From the NCBI GenBank assembly GCA_030446485.1, contig JAUJNF010000008.1:1-64000 (forward strand): a stretch of 64,000 nt of DNA, read 5' to 3'. Every line of letters begins with the position of its first letter. The first letter of the stretch is position 1. This document shows positions 43,790 to 52,763 of the stretch, piece by piece. The DNA is from Thermoleophilaceae bacterium. GTDB taxonomy: Bacteria; Actinomycetota; Thermoleophilia; Solirubrobacterales; Thermoleophilaceae. A model generated the notes under the pieces. It saw only the letters and a program-made list of their open reading frames with translations, did no database searches and was not told where the DNA came from. A program made the position numbers and the translations under genes.

Positions 43790-44931
43790 GAGCCGGCCGC
43801 CAGCTCGACCACCCGCGCAGCGGCGCCGAGCATCGTCTTCTCCACGTGCACGCCCGGCAGGTCGGCCTCGGCCAGTATGCGGCGGCCCTCCTCGTCGTTC
43901 GTGCCGTCGAGGCGCACAACGAACGGCACCTTCACGTCGATCTGCCCGAAGGCCGTCACCAGGCCGCGCGCAACCTCGTCGCAGCGGGTGATCCCGCCAA
44001 AGATGTTGAAGAGCACGGCACGCACCTTGGGGTCGGAGAGGATGACCTCGACGGCGTCGACGATCGCCTCGGCCTTGGAGCCGCCTCCGGCGTCGAGGAA
44101 GTTGGCCGGCTGGCCGCCGGCCTGGGCCACCACGTCGAGCGTGGACATCACGAGCCCCGCGCCGTTGCCGAGGATCCCGATGTCGCCGTCGAGCTTCACG
44201 TAGGTCAGTCCGCGCTCACGGGCCATGGCCTCCTGAGGGTCGTCGGCACTCGGGTTGCGGAACGCGGCGGTGTCGGGGTGGCGCCACAGAGCGCTCCCGT
44301 CGACGGTGAACTTGGAGTCGAGGGCCACCACCTGGCGGTCGCCGGTCACGAGCAGCGGGTTGACCTCCACGAGCATGGCGTCCTCCTCGACGAAGGTGTC
44401 GTAGAGCTTGGCGAGCAGCGCGCCCACCGGCCGGATCACGTCCTCGGCGATGCCCGCCTCGAAGGCCAGCAGCCGGCCGTGGAAGTCCTGGAAGCCCACG
44501 AGCGGATCGATGTGCACTCGCACGATGGCCTTCGGGTCGCTCTCGGCGATCTCCTCCACGTCCATCCCGCCCATCCGCGAGAGCATCACGAGTGGTGCCC
44601 GGGCGCTGCGGTCGAACACGATGGCCGCGTAGTACTCCTCGGCGATGTCCGATGCCTTCTCGATGTAGACCTCGCGCACCGTCAGGCCGCGGATGTCCAT
44701 GCCGAGGATCGCGGCGGCGTGCTGCTCGACCTCCGTGCGGTCCTTGGCGAGCTTGATGCCCCCGGCCTTGCCGCGGCCACCGATCAGCACCTGGGCCTTG
44801 ACCACCACCGGATAGCCAAGCGCGTCGGCGGCCTCGGCGGCCTCGCCCGGCGACGTGGCGGGCCGGCCCTCGGGGATCGGAACGCCGTGCTTGGCGAACA
44901 GCTGCTTTCCCTGGTATTCGAGGAGGTCCAT
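43786..44931 (-). CDS. sucC: Succinate-CoA ligase, beta subunit
   Basis: A 381-residue ATP-grasp subunit that binds nucleotide and succinate. It starts MDLLEYQGKQLFAKHGVPIPEG, typical of SucC, and continues with VVKAQVLIGGRGKAGGIKLA, EVNPLLVTGD and NIFGGITRCDEVARG. I chose the ATG at 44931 rather than the upstream frame from 45051. Operon sucC-sucD with a 4-bp overlap. Divergent from the HAD gene. Confidence 0.97.
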   Translation of the reverse strand: MDLLEYQGKQLFAKHGVPIPEGRPATSPGEAAEAADALGYPVVVKAQVLIGGRGKAGGIKLAKDRTEVEQHAAAILGMDIRGLTVREVYIEKASDIAEEYYAAIVFDRSARAPLVMLSRMGGMDVEEIAESDPKAIVRVHIDPLVGFQDFHGRLLAFEAGIAEDVIRPVGALLAKLYDTFVEEDAMLVEVNPLLVTGDRQVVALDSKFTVDGSALWRHPDTAAFRNPSADDPQEAMARERGLTYVKLDGDIGILGNGAGLVMSTLDVVAQAGGQPANFLDAGGGSKAEAIVDAVEVILSDPKVRAVLFNIFGGITRCDEVARGLVTAFGQIDVKVPFVVRLDGTNDEEGRRILAEADLPGVHVEKTMLGAAARVVELAAGS

Positions 44932-45037
44932 TGGCTGAGGTCTGTCAGACTGGCGCGCCGGGTACCCACCGCTTGGGTTCCGGGCGCGGCGGCGCCGGAC
45001 CCTATCGAACCCGCCAACTGAGCCAGCTAGGAGACCA

Positions 45038-45718
45038 TTGCCCCTTCCCAAAGACGTCCGCTTCGTGACCTTCGACTGCTACGGGACCCTGATCGACTGG
45101 GAGACCGGCGCCTACGACGCCTACGCCAAGGAGGCCGAGCGCGAGGGGTTCACGATCGACCGGCCGACGATGGTCGGCCACTTCATCGACATCCAGCACC
45201 AGGTGCAGTCCGGGAGCTACGAGCTCTACGCCGAGGTGCTGAGGCGCACCGCCGTGCGCTCCGCTCGCGAGATGGGCTGGGAGCTCGAGCCCTCGCGCTC
45301 GGGCTTTCTGCCCGCGAGCGTGCCGAGCTGGCCGCCCTTCCGGGAGACCAACGCCCAGCTCGAGCGCTTCGCCAAGAAGTACGAGATCGGCATCCTCTCG
45401 AATATCGACGACAAGCTTCTCGGCGCCACCCGGCGACACTTCCGCGTCGACCTGAACCTCGTTGTCACCGCGCAGCAGGTGCGCAGCTACAAGCCGGACG
45501 CCGCGCATTTCAAGGAGTGCGCACGCCGGTTCGGCAGCAAGAGGGGCTGGGTGCACATCGCGAGCGGCTACCAGACCGACGTCGAGCCCTGCCTGCGCGA
45601 CAAGGTGCCCGTGATCTGGGTGAACCGTCGCGGCGAGCAGCTCGAGCCGGGGCAGAAGCGCCCCACCGAGGAGGTCAAGACCTTCCGCGAGGCGGGAAAG
45701 CTGCTGGGGGCGGCGTAG
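45038..45718 (+). CDS. HAD-family haloacid dehalogenase-like hydrolase
   Basis: A 226-residue type II haloacid-dehalogenase-like protein. The nucleophile motif is TFDCYGTLIDWE (Asp13), then a helical cap, LSNID and YKPDAAHF (Lys), with YQTDVEP near the C-terminal motif. TTG start at 45038 is supported by TAGGAG about 5 bases upstream. Activity could be dehalogenation or phosphatase; the WE after GTLID is common in true dehalogenases, so a small-molecule substrate is likely. Confidence 0.85.
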   Translation: MPLPKDVRFVTFDCYGTLIDWETGAYDAYAKEAEREGFTIDRPTMVGHFIDIQHQVQSGSYELYAEVLRRTAVRSAREMGWELEPSRSGFLPASVPSWPPFRETNAQLERFAKKYEIGILSNIDDKLLGATRRHFRVDLNLVVTAQQVRSYKPDAAHFKECARRFGSKRGWVHIASGYQTDVEPCLRDKVPVIWVNRRGEQLEPGQKRPTEEVKTFREAGKLLGAA

Positions 45719-45771
45719 CTCCCGGCCGCCAGGGTCGCGCGCTCCGCTAGGCACCTGCGGTGCTCGGGTCC

Positions 45772-46467
45772 TCAGTCCACGAGCGACACGAGCCCCACGA
45801 GCGCCGGGGCGAACAGAAGGGCCGGTAGGAAGTTCCCCACCTTCACGTCCTTGAGCGCCAGCAGCTTGAGGCTTATGCCGATGATCAGCACTCCGCCCGC
45901 GCTCGTGAGGGCGTCGAGCGCCTCGCCCACCAGGATGTCCTCGAAAAGGCCGGCGGCGAGGGTGATGGTGCCCTGCACGAGCAGCACCGAGCCCGCCGCC
46001 AGCGCCACTCCCCAGCCGAGCGTGGCCGCCAGGGCGATGGAGGCGAAGCCGTCGAGCAGGGACTTGGTCACGAGCGCGTCGATGTCGCCGCGCAGACCAT
46101 CGTCGATCGAGCCCACCACGGTGAGGGGACCGACGCAGTAGAGAAGGCTGGCGGTGAAGAACGCCTCGCTCACGCGCGAGCGTCCACCGCGCGAGACAGC
46201 CGCCTGGATGCGGTCCCCGAGCCGCTCGAGCGCGCGCTCGATGCCCAACGCCTCGCCCACCACGCCGCCGAGCAGCACGCCACCAAGCACGTAGAGCGGG
46301 CTGGTGTCGCGCCAGGCCAGGGCCAGATCGATGCCCACCACCAGCGTCACTAGCCCGAGCCCCGCGAGCACGCGCTGCTGCACGCCCTCGGAGAGGCGGC
46401 CGCCGGCCGCGAGGCCGATGCCGGTGCCGGCGACGATCGCGCCGACGTTGATCAGAGTGCCCGTCAC
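45772..46467 (-). CDS. DUF554 membrane protein
   Basis: A 231-residue membrane protein of the DUF554 (YdfK-type) family with six or more hydrophobic segments. It begins with MTGTLINVGAIVAGTGIGLAAG and has GIDLALAWRDTSPL and a late GGVLIIGISLKLL. Likely an integral transporter or channel-like protein; the role of the family is not known. It lies 31 bp from the thioesterase gene on the same strand. Confidence 0.85.
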   Translation of the reverse strand: MTGTLINVGAIVAGTGIGLAAGGRLSEGVQQRVLAGLGLVTLVVGIDLALAWRDTSPLYVLGGVLLGGVVGEALGIERALERLGDRIQAAVSRGGRSRVSEAFFTASLLYCVGPLTVVGSIDDGLRGDIDALVTKSLLDGFASIALAATLGWGVALAAGSVLLVQGTITLAAGLFEDILVGEALDALTSAGGVLIIGISLKLLALKDVKVGNFLPALLFAPALVGLVSLVD

Positions 46468-46498
46468 GGACGGACCCGGCCCCGAGCCGAGCCGCGCG

Positions 46499-46945
46499 TC
46501 AGGCGTTCTTCTTCACGTGCCAGTGCACGGTCATCTCGGCGACCGTGCGACCGTCGTCGTCGGTCATGTCGACGCTCACCGGGAACTCGACGCGGCCCTC
46601 GGAGTCGAGCCGCTCTACGAGTTGGGCCTTGTCCTCCGTAAGCGTGGCCGTGGCGGTGACGGCACCCCGGGCGAGCTTGAGGTAGCTGATCTCGGCGCCC
46701 TTGGCGAGCGGCGTGATTCCGGCCATGTGCTCGGCGAAGGCCCCGACGAAGGCGCCCCCCGACGCGGCCTCCGCCGCCGCGAAGAGCGCTCCCGCGTGCT
46801 GGGAGCCGACGTGGTTCTTCAGGTGGTCGGCGTCGGGCAGGCGCACGACGCTGCGGCCGTCGGCGACCTCCGCGAACTCGAGGCCGACGTGGGTGTTGAA
46901 CGGGATGGCCTGCTGCAGGCCGGCGCGAACCGCTTCGTAGTCCAA
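46499..46945 (-). CDS. Hotdog-fold DUF4442/PaaI-type thioesterase
   Basis: A 148-residue hotdog-fold protein. N-terminal features AIPFNTHVGLEFAEV and VRLPDADHLKNHVGSQHAGALFAAAEAASGG match DUF4442/PaaI-like acyl-CoA thioesterases, with the active-site region around HAGALF. Probably hydrolyses an acyl-CoA or acts as a stress-related thioesterase. The ATG start is followed by DYEAVRAGLQQ. Confidence 0.82.
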   Translation of the reverse strand: MDYEAVRAGLQQAIPFNTHVGLEFAEVADGRSVVRLPDADHLKNHVGSQHAGALFAAAEAASGGAFVGAFAEHMAGITPLAKGAEISYLKLARGAVTATATLTEDKAQLVERLDSEGRVEFPVSVDMTDDDGRTVAEMTVHWHVKKNA

Positions 46946-47031
46946 AGCTTCCCCTCAGGTCGTTTGAGCGACGCCGGACCCTAGCGGCGGCGAGCCGGTC
47001 GCTCGCACGGGACCCGCCTCGGGCTACAGCG

Positions 47032-47460
47032 TCATCGATCGGTCTTCCTTCTGGGCAGGAGCAGGGATGAGCGACGGCGGTTGGACAGGCGCCGTTCGGG
47101 CGCTTGCCTTGACTCCTCTTCGCTGCGAAGATCCCGGGCCTTGGCGTGACTGGCGGCGGCCGCTGTCCCGGGGGGCGCCAGCACCGCGAGCAGCTCGCCG
47201 ATCTCGACCTCCCGGTCGAGGGGAAGTCCCAGCTCCTTGTCCGATCGCACGGTGTAGACGTTGCGGCGGCGATGCCGCTCCCGCACCACGTAGCCGGCAT
47301 CGGTGAGGTCGTTGACGATGCGTTGGGCGGTGCGCTCGGTGACGCCGATGGCATCGGCCAGGTCGCGCATCCGGACGTGCGGATCGTGCGCGATCACGAG
47401 TAGGGCAAGTCCCTGATTGGTCAGGAACGACCACCCGGGCGCGGTGCTTGCGGCCTCCAT
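47032..47460 (-). CDS. Small winged-helix transcriptional regulator
   Basis: A 142-residue regulator. The N-terminal 70 residues form a MarR/Lrp-type winged helix (FLTNQGLALLVIAHDPHVRMRDLADAIGVTERTAQRIVNDLTDAGYVVRERHRRRNVYTV), after which the chain ends in an unusual basic tail (RLSNRRRSSLLLPRRKTDR). It is short and lacks a recognisable ligand domain. It is divergent from the small membrane protein at 47603 with a 142-bp intergenic region holding an inverted repeat, suggesting it controls itself or that gene. Confidence 0.8.
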   Translation of the reverse strand: MEAASTAPGWSFLTNQGLALLVIAHDPHVRMRDLADAIGVTERTAQRIVNDLTDAGYVVRERHRRRNVYTVRSDKELGLPLDREVEIGELLAVLAPPGTAAAASHAKARDLRSEEESRQAPERRLSNRRRSSLLLPRRKTDR

Positions 47461-47522
47461 GCGCTCCTATACTACCGACACCAGTGACGCGACTTACATT
47501 TCCGGTTACTGTTGTCGTGACA

Positions 47523-47554
47523 CCGTTTACCGACGATACGTGTCGGGTAAACGG
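47523..47554. promoter_or_regulatory. Inverted repeat between divergent genes
   Basis: Arms CCGTTTACC (47523-47531) and GGTAAACGG (47546-47554), extended on the inside by GAC and GTC with one bulged base. It lies 48 bp before the membrane protein start and 62 bp from the regulator start, and is AT-richer than its surroundings. A likely operator or attenuator. Confidence 0.5.
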
Positions 47555-47602
47555 ATGGCGTGGGCGCGTCGCTCACGCAAAAAGGCAACCACAGGAGGCA
47601 CC

Positions 47603-47890
47603 ATGGCTACACCAGAACCGGGCCGGACCGGACTTCAAGCGCGACCCCCGCGTCGGCTGTCCACCGAGACCAAGTCGGCGTACAAGACCACCGAGTTGAT
47701 CGTCTACGTGGCCGCGGTCGCCGGCGTGCTGATCGCAGCGGCCCTCATCGACGAGTCCGACACCGGCGGATTCGGCGGGCGCCAGGCGTGGCTGTACGTC
47801 ACGATCCTCACCGTGGGCTACATGGTCAGCCGCGGCCTCGCCAAGTCCGGCAGCCGCGACCCCTACACCGCGGACGACGACAACCACTAG
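47603..47890 (+). CDS. Small two-helix membrane protein
   Basis: A 95-residue protein with two predicted membrane helices (TELIVYVAAVAGVLIAAALI and AWLYVTILTVGYMVSRGLA) and short soluble ends. The ATG at 47603 is set by AGGAGG at 47593-47598 with four bases of spacing; the longer reading from 47417 is in the same frame but lacks a site. No family is recognised. Divergent from a small regulator. Ends 74 bp before the convergent penicillin acylase gene. Confidence 0.8.
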   Translation: MATPEPGRTGLQARPPRRLSTETKSAYKTTELIVYVAAVAGVLIAAALIDESDTGGFGGRQAWLYVTILTVGYMVSRGLAKSGSRDPYTADDDNH

Positions 47891-47914
47891 GCCGGACAGC
47901 TCTTCCCGAGCCTT

Positions 47915-47945
47915 CCCACGCGTGACCAGCCCGGTCGCGCGTGGG
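47915..47945. terminator. Convergent 13-bp terminator
   Basis: Arms CCCACGCGTGACC (47915-47927) and GGTCGCGCGTGGG (47933-47945), loop AGCCC, with one G-T pair. It lies between the small membrane protein gene and the acylase gene and can end both transcripts. Confidence 0.65.
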
Positions 47946-47964
47946 GGCGCCGGGATGGGCGCGG

Positions 47965-50823
47965 TCAGACTCGGGCGCGCCTGAGGGCTCCCCGGAGGGC
48001 GCCCGGCCGGCCGGACAGCCTGCGGTCGGCCACGGCCACGTAGCGCACGCGCCCGCGACGCACACCGAATACGACCCTGCTGCTGGGTCCGGCCCGGTAC
48101 ACGCCGCGAGCCACGCGGCGAAGGCCGGGGTAAGCCCGGCGCACCGTGCGCAGCGGTGTCCCGGCGCCCACGCGGCGAAGGCGGTGTCGCCGCGCGGTGG
48201 TGGCCACGAGCTGCGCCCGCTTGGAGCGGTCGAGGACGACCACGACCCGGCCGCCTCGGGTGACGCAGTAGCGCAGCGTGCGGCGGCCATGCACCGCGGA
48301 CGGTCCCTTGACGCGCTTCTGCAGCTGCCCTCGCTTGAGACCCACCCTAAGCGCGCCCACCCCGGATCCTCCGATCCGCAGCGAGCGGGGCAAGCAGCGC
48401 GCGCCGTTGCCGTTCGGGACGGGTCCGCCGGCCGGTTCGCGGAGAACCGTCGTGGTTAGCCCCGGATCGCGACGGATCTCCTCCTCGCAGAACGGCACGG
48501 TCACCCAGCGCTTGTCCGCGTACATGCGGGTCTGGTCGGCGAAGTACGGCGACTCCGGGTTCGACGACTGCGAGTAGGTCATGATCGTGCGCGCCTGCGG
48601 GCACCCGTCGGTGAAGCTCACGGCCTGCACGAAGCTCGAGCCGTGCGGCACGTTGGGGTAGCCCTCCGAGGCCACGAACGGAACGTTGATCGCGTTGAAC
48701 ACGCCGACCGTCCCGGGTCCGCCGTGGATGGGGATCCGCTCCTCTCCACGCTTCTCGTACTGGAACCCGCGGAGCGGGGCGTCGAGTGGGATCTTGGCGC
48801 CCCTCAGGTCGGCGATCGCGTCCGTCAGCGCCTTCCGGACATCGGGCTTGTTGGTGTCGAGGCCCCGCGGGGTGTTCACCGGATCGTCCGCTGAGAACGG
48901 CGTGTCGTAGGGGCCGCCCTGGGCGCCCAGTGCCCGGCCCGCGAAGCGGCGGAAGAGGATCGCTCCCCTGCTGTCCAGGTCGTCGCGGAGGTTCCAGGCC
49001 GCGAGCGCCGGGCACGCCTCTGCGACGTCGGCGGACGTGGCCGCCATCTCGTTGCACATCGCCACCAGCTCGTCGCGCCACAGCTCGCCGAGGTACTGGC
49101 GGTTGTTGAAGATCGCGTCCTGCAGCTGCTGCAGCGTGAAGCGCCTCCCGGAGAGCCCGTCCGACCCGTCGAGCCGCTGCTGCACGATGCGGAGACCGAG
49201 GCGGGTACGTGGCGCACGCGCCGTGCGCTCGTCGCCGATGATGCGCGCGAAGCCCTCGAGCGGTTGGGCGGGGTTCGACAGCCAGTACGAGTCGTTCGAG
49301 TTCGTCACGTAGTCGTTGCGGAAGAGCGACGGCAGGTTCTTCGGCCCGAACGTGCCGGGCTGGATCGCGTCCTCGTCGCGGCCCCAGTTGCACTCGGAGC
49401 GCGCGCCGTCGAGCACCGGAAGGCGCAGCAGCTGGTAGGTGCCGCGCCCGAGCGCGGTGTTGCACTGCTCGGCCTTGGCGTTGGTCACGTTGGGCACCAC
49501 CGAGAGGTCGGCGTAGTAGGCCTCGCCCTTCGAGTCGGCGGCGATCGAGTTCACCCACGGGATGCCCTGGTTGCGCCGGTGCACGGCGTCGTACTCGCGC
49601 ACGGTCTGCGCGAGGTTGTTCTCCAAGAAGTGGTTGAGGTAGCGGAAGTTGGCGGCGTTCGCGTCCCCCATCGAGTAGGCCTGCGCCGAGGTCCAGGGAA
49701 ACAGGTTTTGACCGAGGAGCTCGGTGAACATCGGCCCGTACTCGCTCGAGTAGAGGGTCCTGGTGCGATCCTCGAGCCGCCCGTCTGGGCCCGGCACCTT
49801 CACGGTCACCACGTCGCGCTTCATCTCGCGTGGCTGGCCGTCAACCAGGTAGGTGGTGGGCGAGCCGGGCACGAGCTTCAGCTCGAAGGGCGTGAAGCGA
49901 AACGCGGTGGAGACGGTGTGGCTCCAGGCGAGCCCCTCGGTGTGGCCGATCAACACGAGCGGCACCCCGTACAGGCTGCCCCCGCTCACGTCGAGCTTGC
50001 CGGGCACGGTGAGGTGCGCCTGGTAGAAGCGCTCGGAGCCGTCCCACGGAAAGTGCGGGTTGCCGAGGAGCATGCCCCTGCCGTTGCCGGTGGCTTCGCG
50101 TCCCAGCCCCACGGCGTTCGAGCCGATCCCCCCGAGCGGGAACTGCTCGATGAACTCGCGCGAGAGTGCGCCGAGCGGAACTCCGGTACCCCCGGTGAGC
50201 GGCGGCGTCGGCGGCTGCGCGGACCCGATGCCGTTGATCCCCACCCCGCCGCTCGCGAGCAGCGCGAGCTGGTAGAAGCGCCGGTAGGCGTCGATCTCCT
50301 CGATCTCGCGCACCCACGGCTTGCCCCGGCAGGTGGGGTCGGGCAGCTTGTCGAACCCGGTCGCGCGGAGGTACTCGTTGTAGCCCGCCACGTAGCCGCG
50401 CACGAGCTCGCGCACCTCGGGCCGCGGACCGCTGGGCGGCGGCTGGTCGAGCAGCTTCTCGATCGTCCCCGTGTCGATGATCCGCTTGAAGAAGAAGTCG
50501 CTGTTGAGGTTGTTCACCGATGCGCCGTTGCCGCGGAAGACGTAGCCCTCGCCGGGCCCGAAGAAGCGCGAGCGCTCGCCGCGCACGGTCACGTACGCGT
50601 CGGCGATGACGCAGATGTTGTCCTGTGCGAACGAGTAGCCGTAGCCGTAGCCCGCGCCCTCGTAGTCCTTGGCGGAGATGTGCGGGATGCCCTGGGCGCT
50701 GCGGCGAACGGTGATCGGCGAGTCCCTCTGAGCTGCGAGCGCGGTGTCGGCCCCGCCCGCGAGGAGCACGGCCGCCAGCGCGCACATCAGCGCGCTCTGC
50801 CTCGCCCCCCGGCGCCCCCTCAT
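47965..50823 (-). CDS. Secreted penicillin acylase-family protein
   Basis: A 952-residue exported Ntn-hydrolase with a signal peptide (about 1-30, ending DTALA). Family pattern: RSAQGIPHISAKDYEGAGYGYGYSFAQDNI, then the autocatalytic cleavage site GGIGSNAVGLG with the new N-terminal Ser at 235, later HTVSTAFRFTPFE and NDSYWLSNPAQPLEGF. Penicillin acylase/AHL acylase relatives cut N-acyl bonds of beta-lactams, acyl-homoserine lactones or aculeacin. The 143-residue C-terminal extension (810-952), rich in Arg, Val and Gly and with Cys at 810 and 853, is not part of the catalytic fold. Substrate cannot be told. Confidence 0.9.
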   Translation of the reverse strand: MRGRRGARQSALMCALAAVLLAGGADTALAAQRDSPITVRRSAQGIPHISAKDYEGAGYGYGYSFAQDNICVIADAYVTVRGERSRFFGPGEGYVFRGNGASVNNLNSDFFFKRIIDTGTIEKLLDQPPPSGPRPEVRELVRGYVAGYNEYLRATGFDKLPDPTCRGKPWVREIEEIDAYRRFYQLALLASGGVGINGIGSAQPPTPPLTGGTGVPLGALSREFIEQFPLGGIGSNAVGLGREATGNGRGMLLGNPHFPWDGSERFYQAHLTVPGKLDVSGGSLYGVPLVLIGHTEGLAWSHTVSTAFRFTPFELKLVPGSPTTYLVDGQPREMKRDVVTVKVPGPDGRLEDRTRTLYSSEYGPMFTELLGQNLFPWTSAQAYSMGDANAANFRYLNHFLENNLAQTVREYDAVHRRNQGIPWVNSIAADSKGEAYYADLSVVPNVTNAKAEQCNTALGRGTYQLLRLPVLDGARSECNWGRDEDAIQPGTFGPKNLPSLFRNDYVTNSNDSYWLSNPAQPLEGFARIIGDERTARAPRTRLGLRIVQQRLDGSDGLSGRRFTLQQLQDAIFNNRQYLGELWRDELVAMCNEMAATSADVAEACPALAAWNLRDDLDSRGAILFRRFAGRALGAQGGPYDTPFSADDPVNTPRGLDTNKPDVRKALTDAIADLRGAKIPLDAPLRGFQYEKRGEERIPIHGGPGTVGVFNAINVPFVASEGYPNVPHGSSFVQAVSFTDGCPQARTIMTYSQSSNPESPYFADQTRMYADKRWVTVPFCEEEIRRDPGLTTTVLREPAGGPVPNGNGARCLPRSLRIGGSGVGALRVGLKRGQLQKRVKGPSAVHGRRTLRYCVTRGGRVVVVLDRSKRAQLVATTARRHRLRRVGAGTPLRTVRRAYPGLRRVARGVYRAGPSSRVVFGVRRGRVRYVAVADRRLSGRPGALRGALRRARV

Positions 50824-50871
50824 GCCGGCGACTATACGCCGCGGTCTCGGTGACGGCGCGCCGGGACGCCC

Positions 50872-52656
50872 CTACCTGATCACGGCGATCGTGTCCCCCG
50901 AGGACACCGAGCCGCCCTGCGTCACCGACAGCTCCTCGACCGTGCCCGAGCGGTGGGCGGTGATCTCGTTCTCCATCTTCATGGCCTCGATCACGCAGAT
51001 CAGCGCTCCCTCCTCCACCTGGGCGCCCTTCTCGATCGCAACCCGGAGGATCGATCCCTGGAGCGGTGACACGAGGGCCTCGCTGCTCGCGCCGCCGCCT
51101 CCGGCGGCCCGCTCGCGCCGCTTGGGCGCCCTGCGCGCCGGCGCACCCGCGGGCGCGGCCGCGCCGTTCGAGAGCCCGAGCCCCTCGCCGATCACCGTCA
51201 CGTCGAAGCGCCGGCCCGACACCTCCACGGCGTAGCTGCGCTCGACCTTCTCGGGGGCGTCGCCGTCGTCAGAGGGTGCAGGCGCCTCGGCCGAAGCGGG
51301 CGCCCCGTGCTCCTTGAGCCACTTCCGGTCCTCGATCAGGTCGCGGCAGGTCTCGCCGGCGCGCCACTGGTCCGTGTCGAGCAGGGCCAGGTGGAAGGGG
51401 AGCAGCGTCTTGAGGCCGCCGACCTCGTACTCCGCGAGCGCCCGGCGCATGCGCACCGTGGCCCGCTCACGGTCGACGTCCCACACGATCAGCTTGGCCA
51501 CCATTGGGTCGTAGAGCGGCGAGATCTCCGCGCCGGCCTGCACGCCCGAGTCGACGCGCACGCCGGGGCCCGCCGGCTCGCGGTACGAGGCGATGCGTCC
51601 CGGTGCCGGCGCGAAGTTCTTCGACGCGTCCTCGGCGTTGATCCGGCACTCGATCGCGTGGCCGCTCAGCCGCACGTCCTCCTGGGCGATCGACAGCGGC
51701 TCGCCCGCGGCCACGCGGACCTGCTCGCGCACGATGTCGATGCCCGTGGTCATCTCGGTCACGCAGTGCTCCACCTGAACACGCGTATTCATCTCGAGGA
51801 AGAAGTACTCGCCGTCCTGCAGGAGGCCTTCGATGGTGCCGGCCGAGCGGTAGCCCACCGCGCGAGCCGCCTCGGTGCCGATCTGGCCGATCCGCTCGCG
51901 CAGGTCGGGATCGACCGCCGGCGCCGGGCTCTCCTCGATCAGCTTCTGGTGGCGCCGCTGCACCGAGCAGTCGCGCTCGCCCAGGTGGATCACGTTGCCG
52001 TGCGAGTCGGCCAGCACCTGGACCTCCACGTGCCGAGGGTCGGGGAGATAGCGCTCGAGGTACACGGTGGCGTCGGAGAAGAACTTCTCGCCCTCCCTTG
52101 CGGCGCCCTCGAAGGCGCCCTCCAATTCCTCCTCCGAGAGGGCCACGCGGAAGCCCTTCCCGCCGCCGCCGCCGGCGGCCTTGACGGCCACCGGGTAGCC
52201 GATGGAGTCGGCGATGATCGCGCGTGCGTCCTCGACGGTGTCCACCGGGTCGGTGGTGCCGGGCACGATCGGCACGCCGGCCGCGCTCATGAGCTCGCGG
52301 GCCCTGGTCTTCGAGCCCATGGCGTCGATGGCGTCCGCGGGCGGACCGATGAACACGATGCCCGCCTCCTCGCACGCGCGCGCGAAGACGGCGTTCTCGG
52401 CGAGGAACCCATACCCGGGGTGGATGGCCTCGGCGCCGGAGTCGCGGGCGGCATCGAGGATCTTCTCGACCACGAGGTAGCTCTCGGTGGCCGGCCCGGG
52501 GCCGAGCAGATAGGCCTCGCCGGCGCGAGCGACGTGCAGGGCGTCGCGGTCGGTCTCGGAGTAGACGGCGACGCTGGCCACTCCGAGCTCCTCGAGCGCG
52601 CGCATCACCCGGACGGCGATCTCGCCCCTGTTGGCCACCAGAACCTTGGAGAACAC
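50872..52656 (-). CDS. Biotin carboxylase/BCCP fusion (acyl-CoA carboxylase alpha subunit)
   Basis: A 594-residue alpha subunit of acetyl-, propionyl- or related acyl-CoA carboxylase (AccA3/PccA type). The N-terminal two-thirds is biotin carboxylase: FSKVLVANRGEIAVRV, GGGGKGFRV (ATP-grasp), EMNTRVQVEH. A Pro/Ala-rich linker of about 75 residues precedes the biotinyl domain, with biotin attached at K560 in VIEAMKMEN. GTG start at 52656 is preferred over the upstream 52680. No beta (carboxyltransferase) subunit is in the window. Shares a divergent promoter region with the potassium channel gene. Confidence 0.95.
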   Translation of the reverse strand: MFSKVLVANRGEIAVRVMRALEELGVASVAVYSETDRDALHVARAGEAYLLGPGPATESYLVVEKILDAARDSGAEAIHPGYGFLAENAVFARACEEAGIVFIGPPADAIDAMGSKTRARELMSAAGVPIVPGTTDPVDTVEDARAIIADSIGYPVAVKAAGGGGGKGFRVALSEEELEGAFEGAAREGEKFFSDATVYLERYLPDPRHVEVQVLADSHGNVIHLGERDCSVQRRHQKLIEESPAPAVDPDLRERIGQIGTEAARAVGYRSAGTIEGLLQDGEYFFLEMNTRVQVEHCVTEMTTGIDIVREQVRVAAGEPLSIAQEDVRLSGHAIECRINAEDASKNFAPAPGRIASYREPAGPGVRVDSGVQAGAEISPLYDPMVAKLIVWDVDRERATVRMRRALAEYEVGGLKTLLPFHLALLDTDQWRAGETCRDLIEDRKWLKEHGAPASAEAPAPSDDGDAPEKVERSYAVEVSGRRFDVTVIGEGLGLSNGAAAPAGAPARRAPKRRERAAGGGGASSEALVSPLQGSILRVAIEKGAQVEEGALICVIEAMKMENEITAHRSGTVEELSVTQGGSVSSGDTIAVIR

Positions 52657-52747
52657 GGCGCGGAAGGTTACCCGCGGCAACTGCGGGTTTCCGCGGCGAG
52701 GCTCATCCGCCGCCTTGACCCGTAGGGGCGTCCGCGCGGGCGTCGAA

Positions 52748-52763
52748 GTCCACCCGGGTGGAC
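52748..52763. promoter_or_regulatory. 16-bp palindrome across channel start
   Basis: Perfect palindrome GTCCACCCGGGTGGAC, overlapping the GTG start of the potassium channel gene at 52758. It could hide the start in a hairpin, or simply reflect high GC. Confidence 0.25.
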
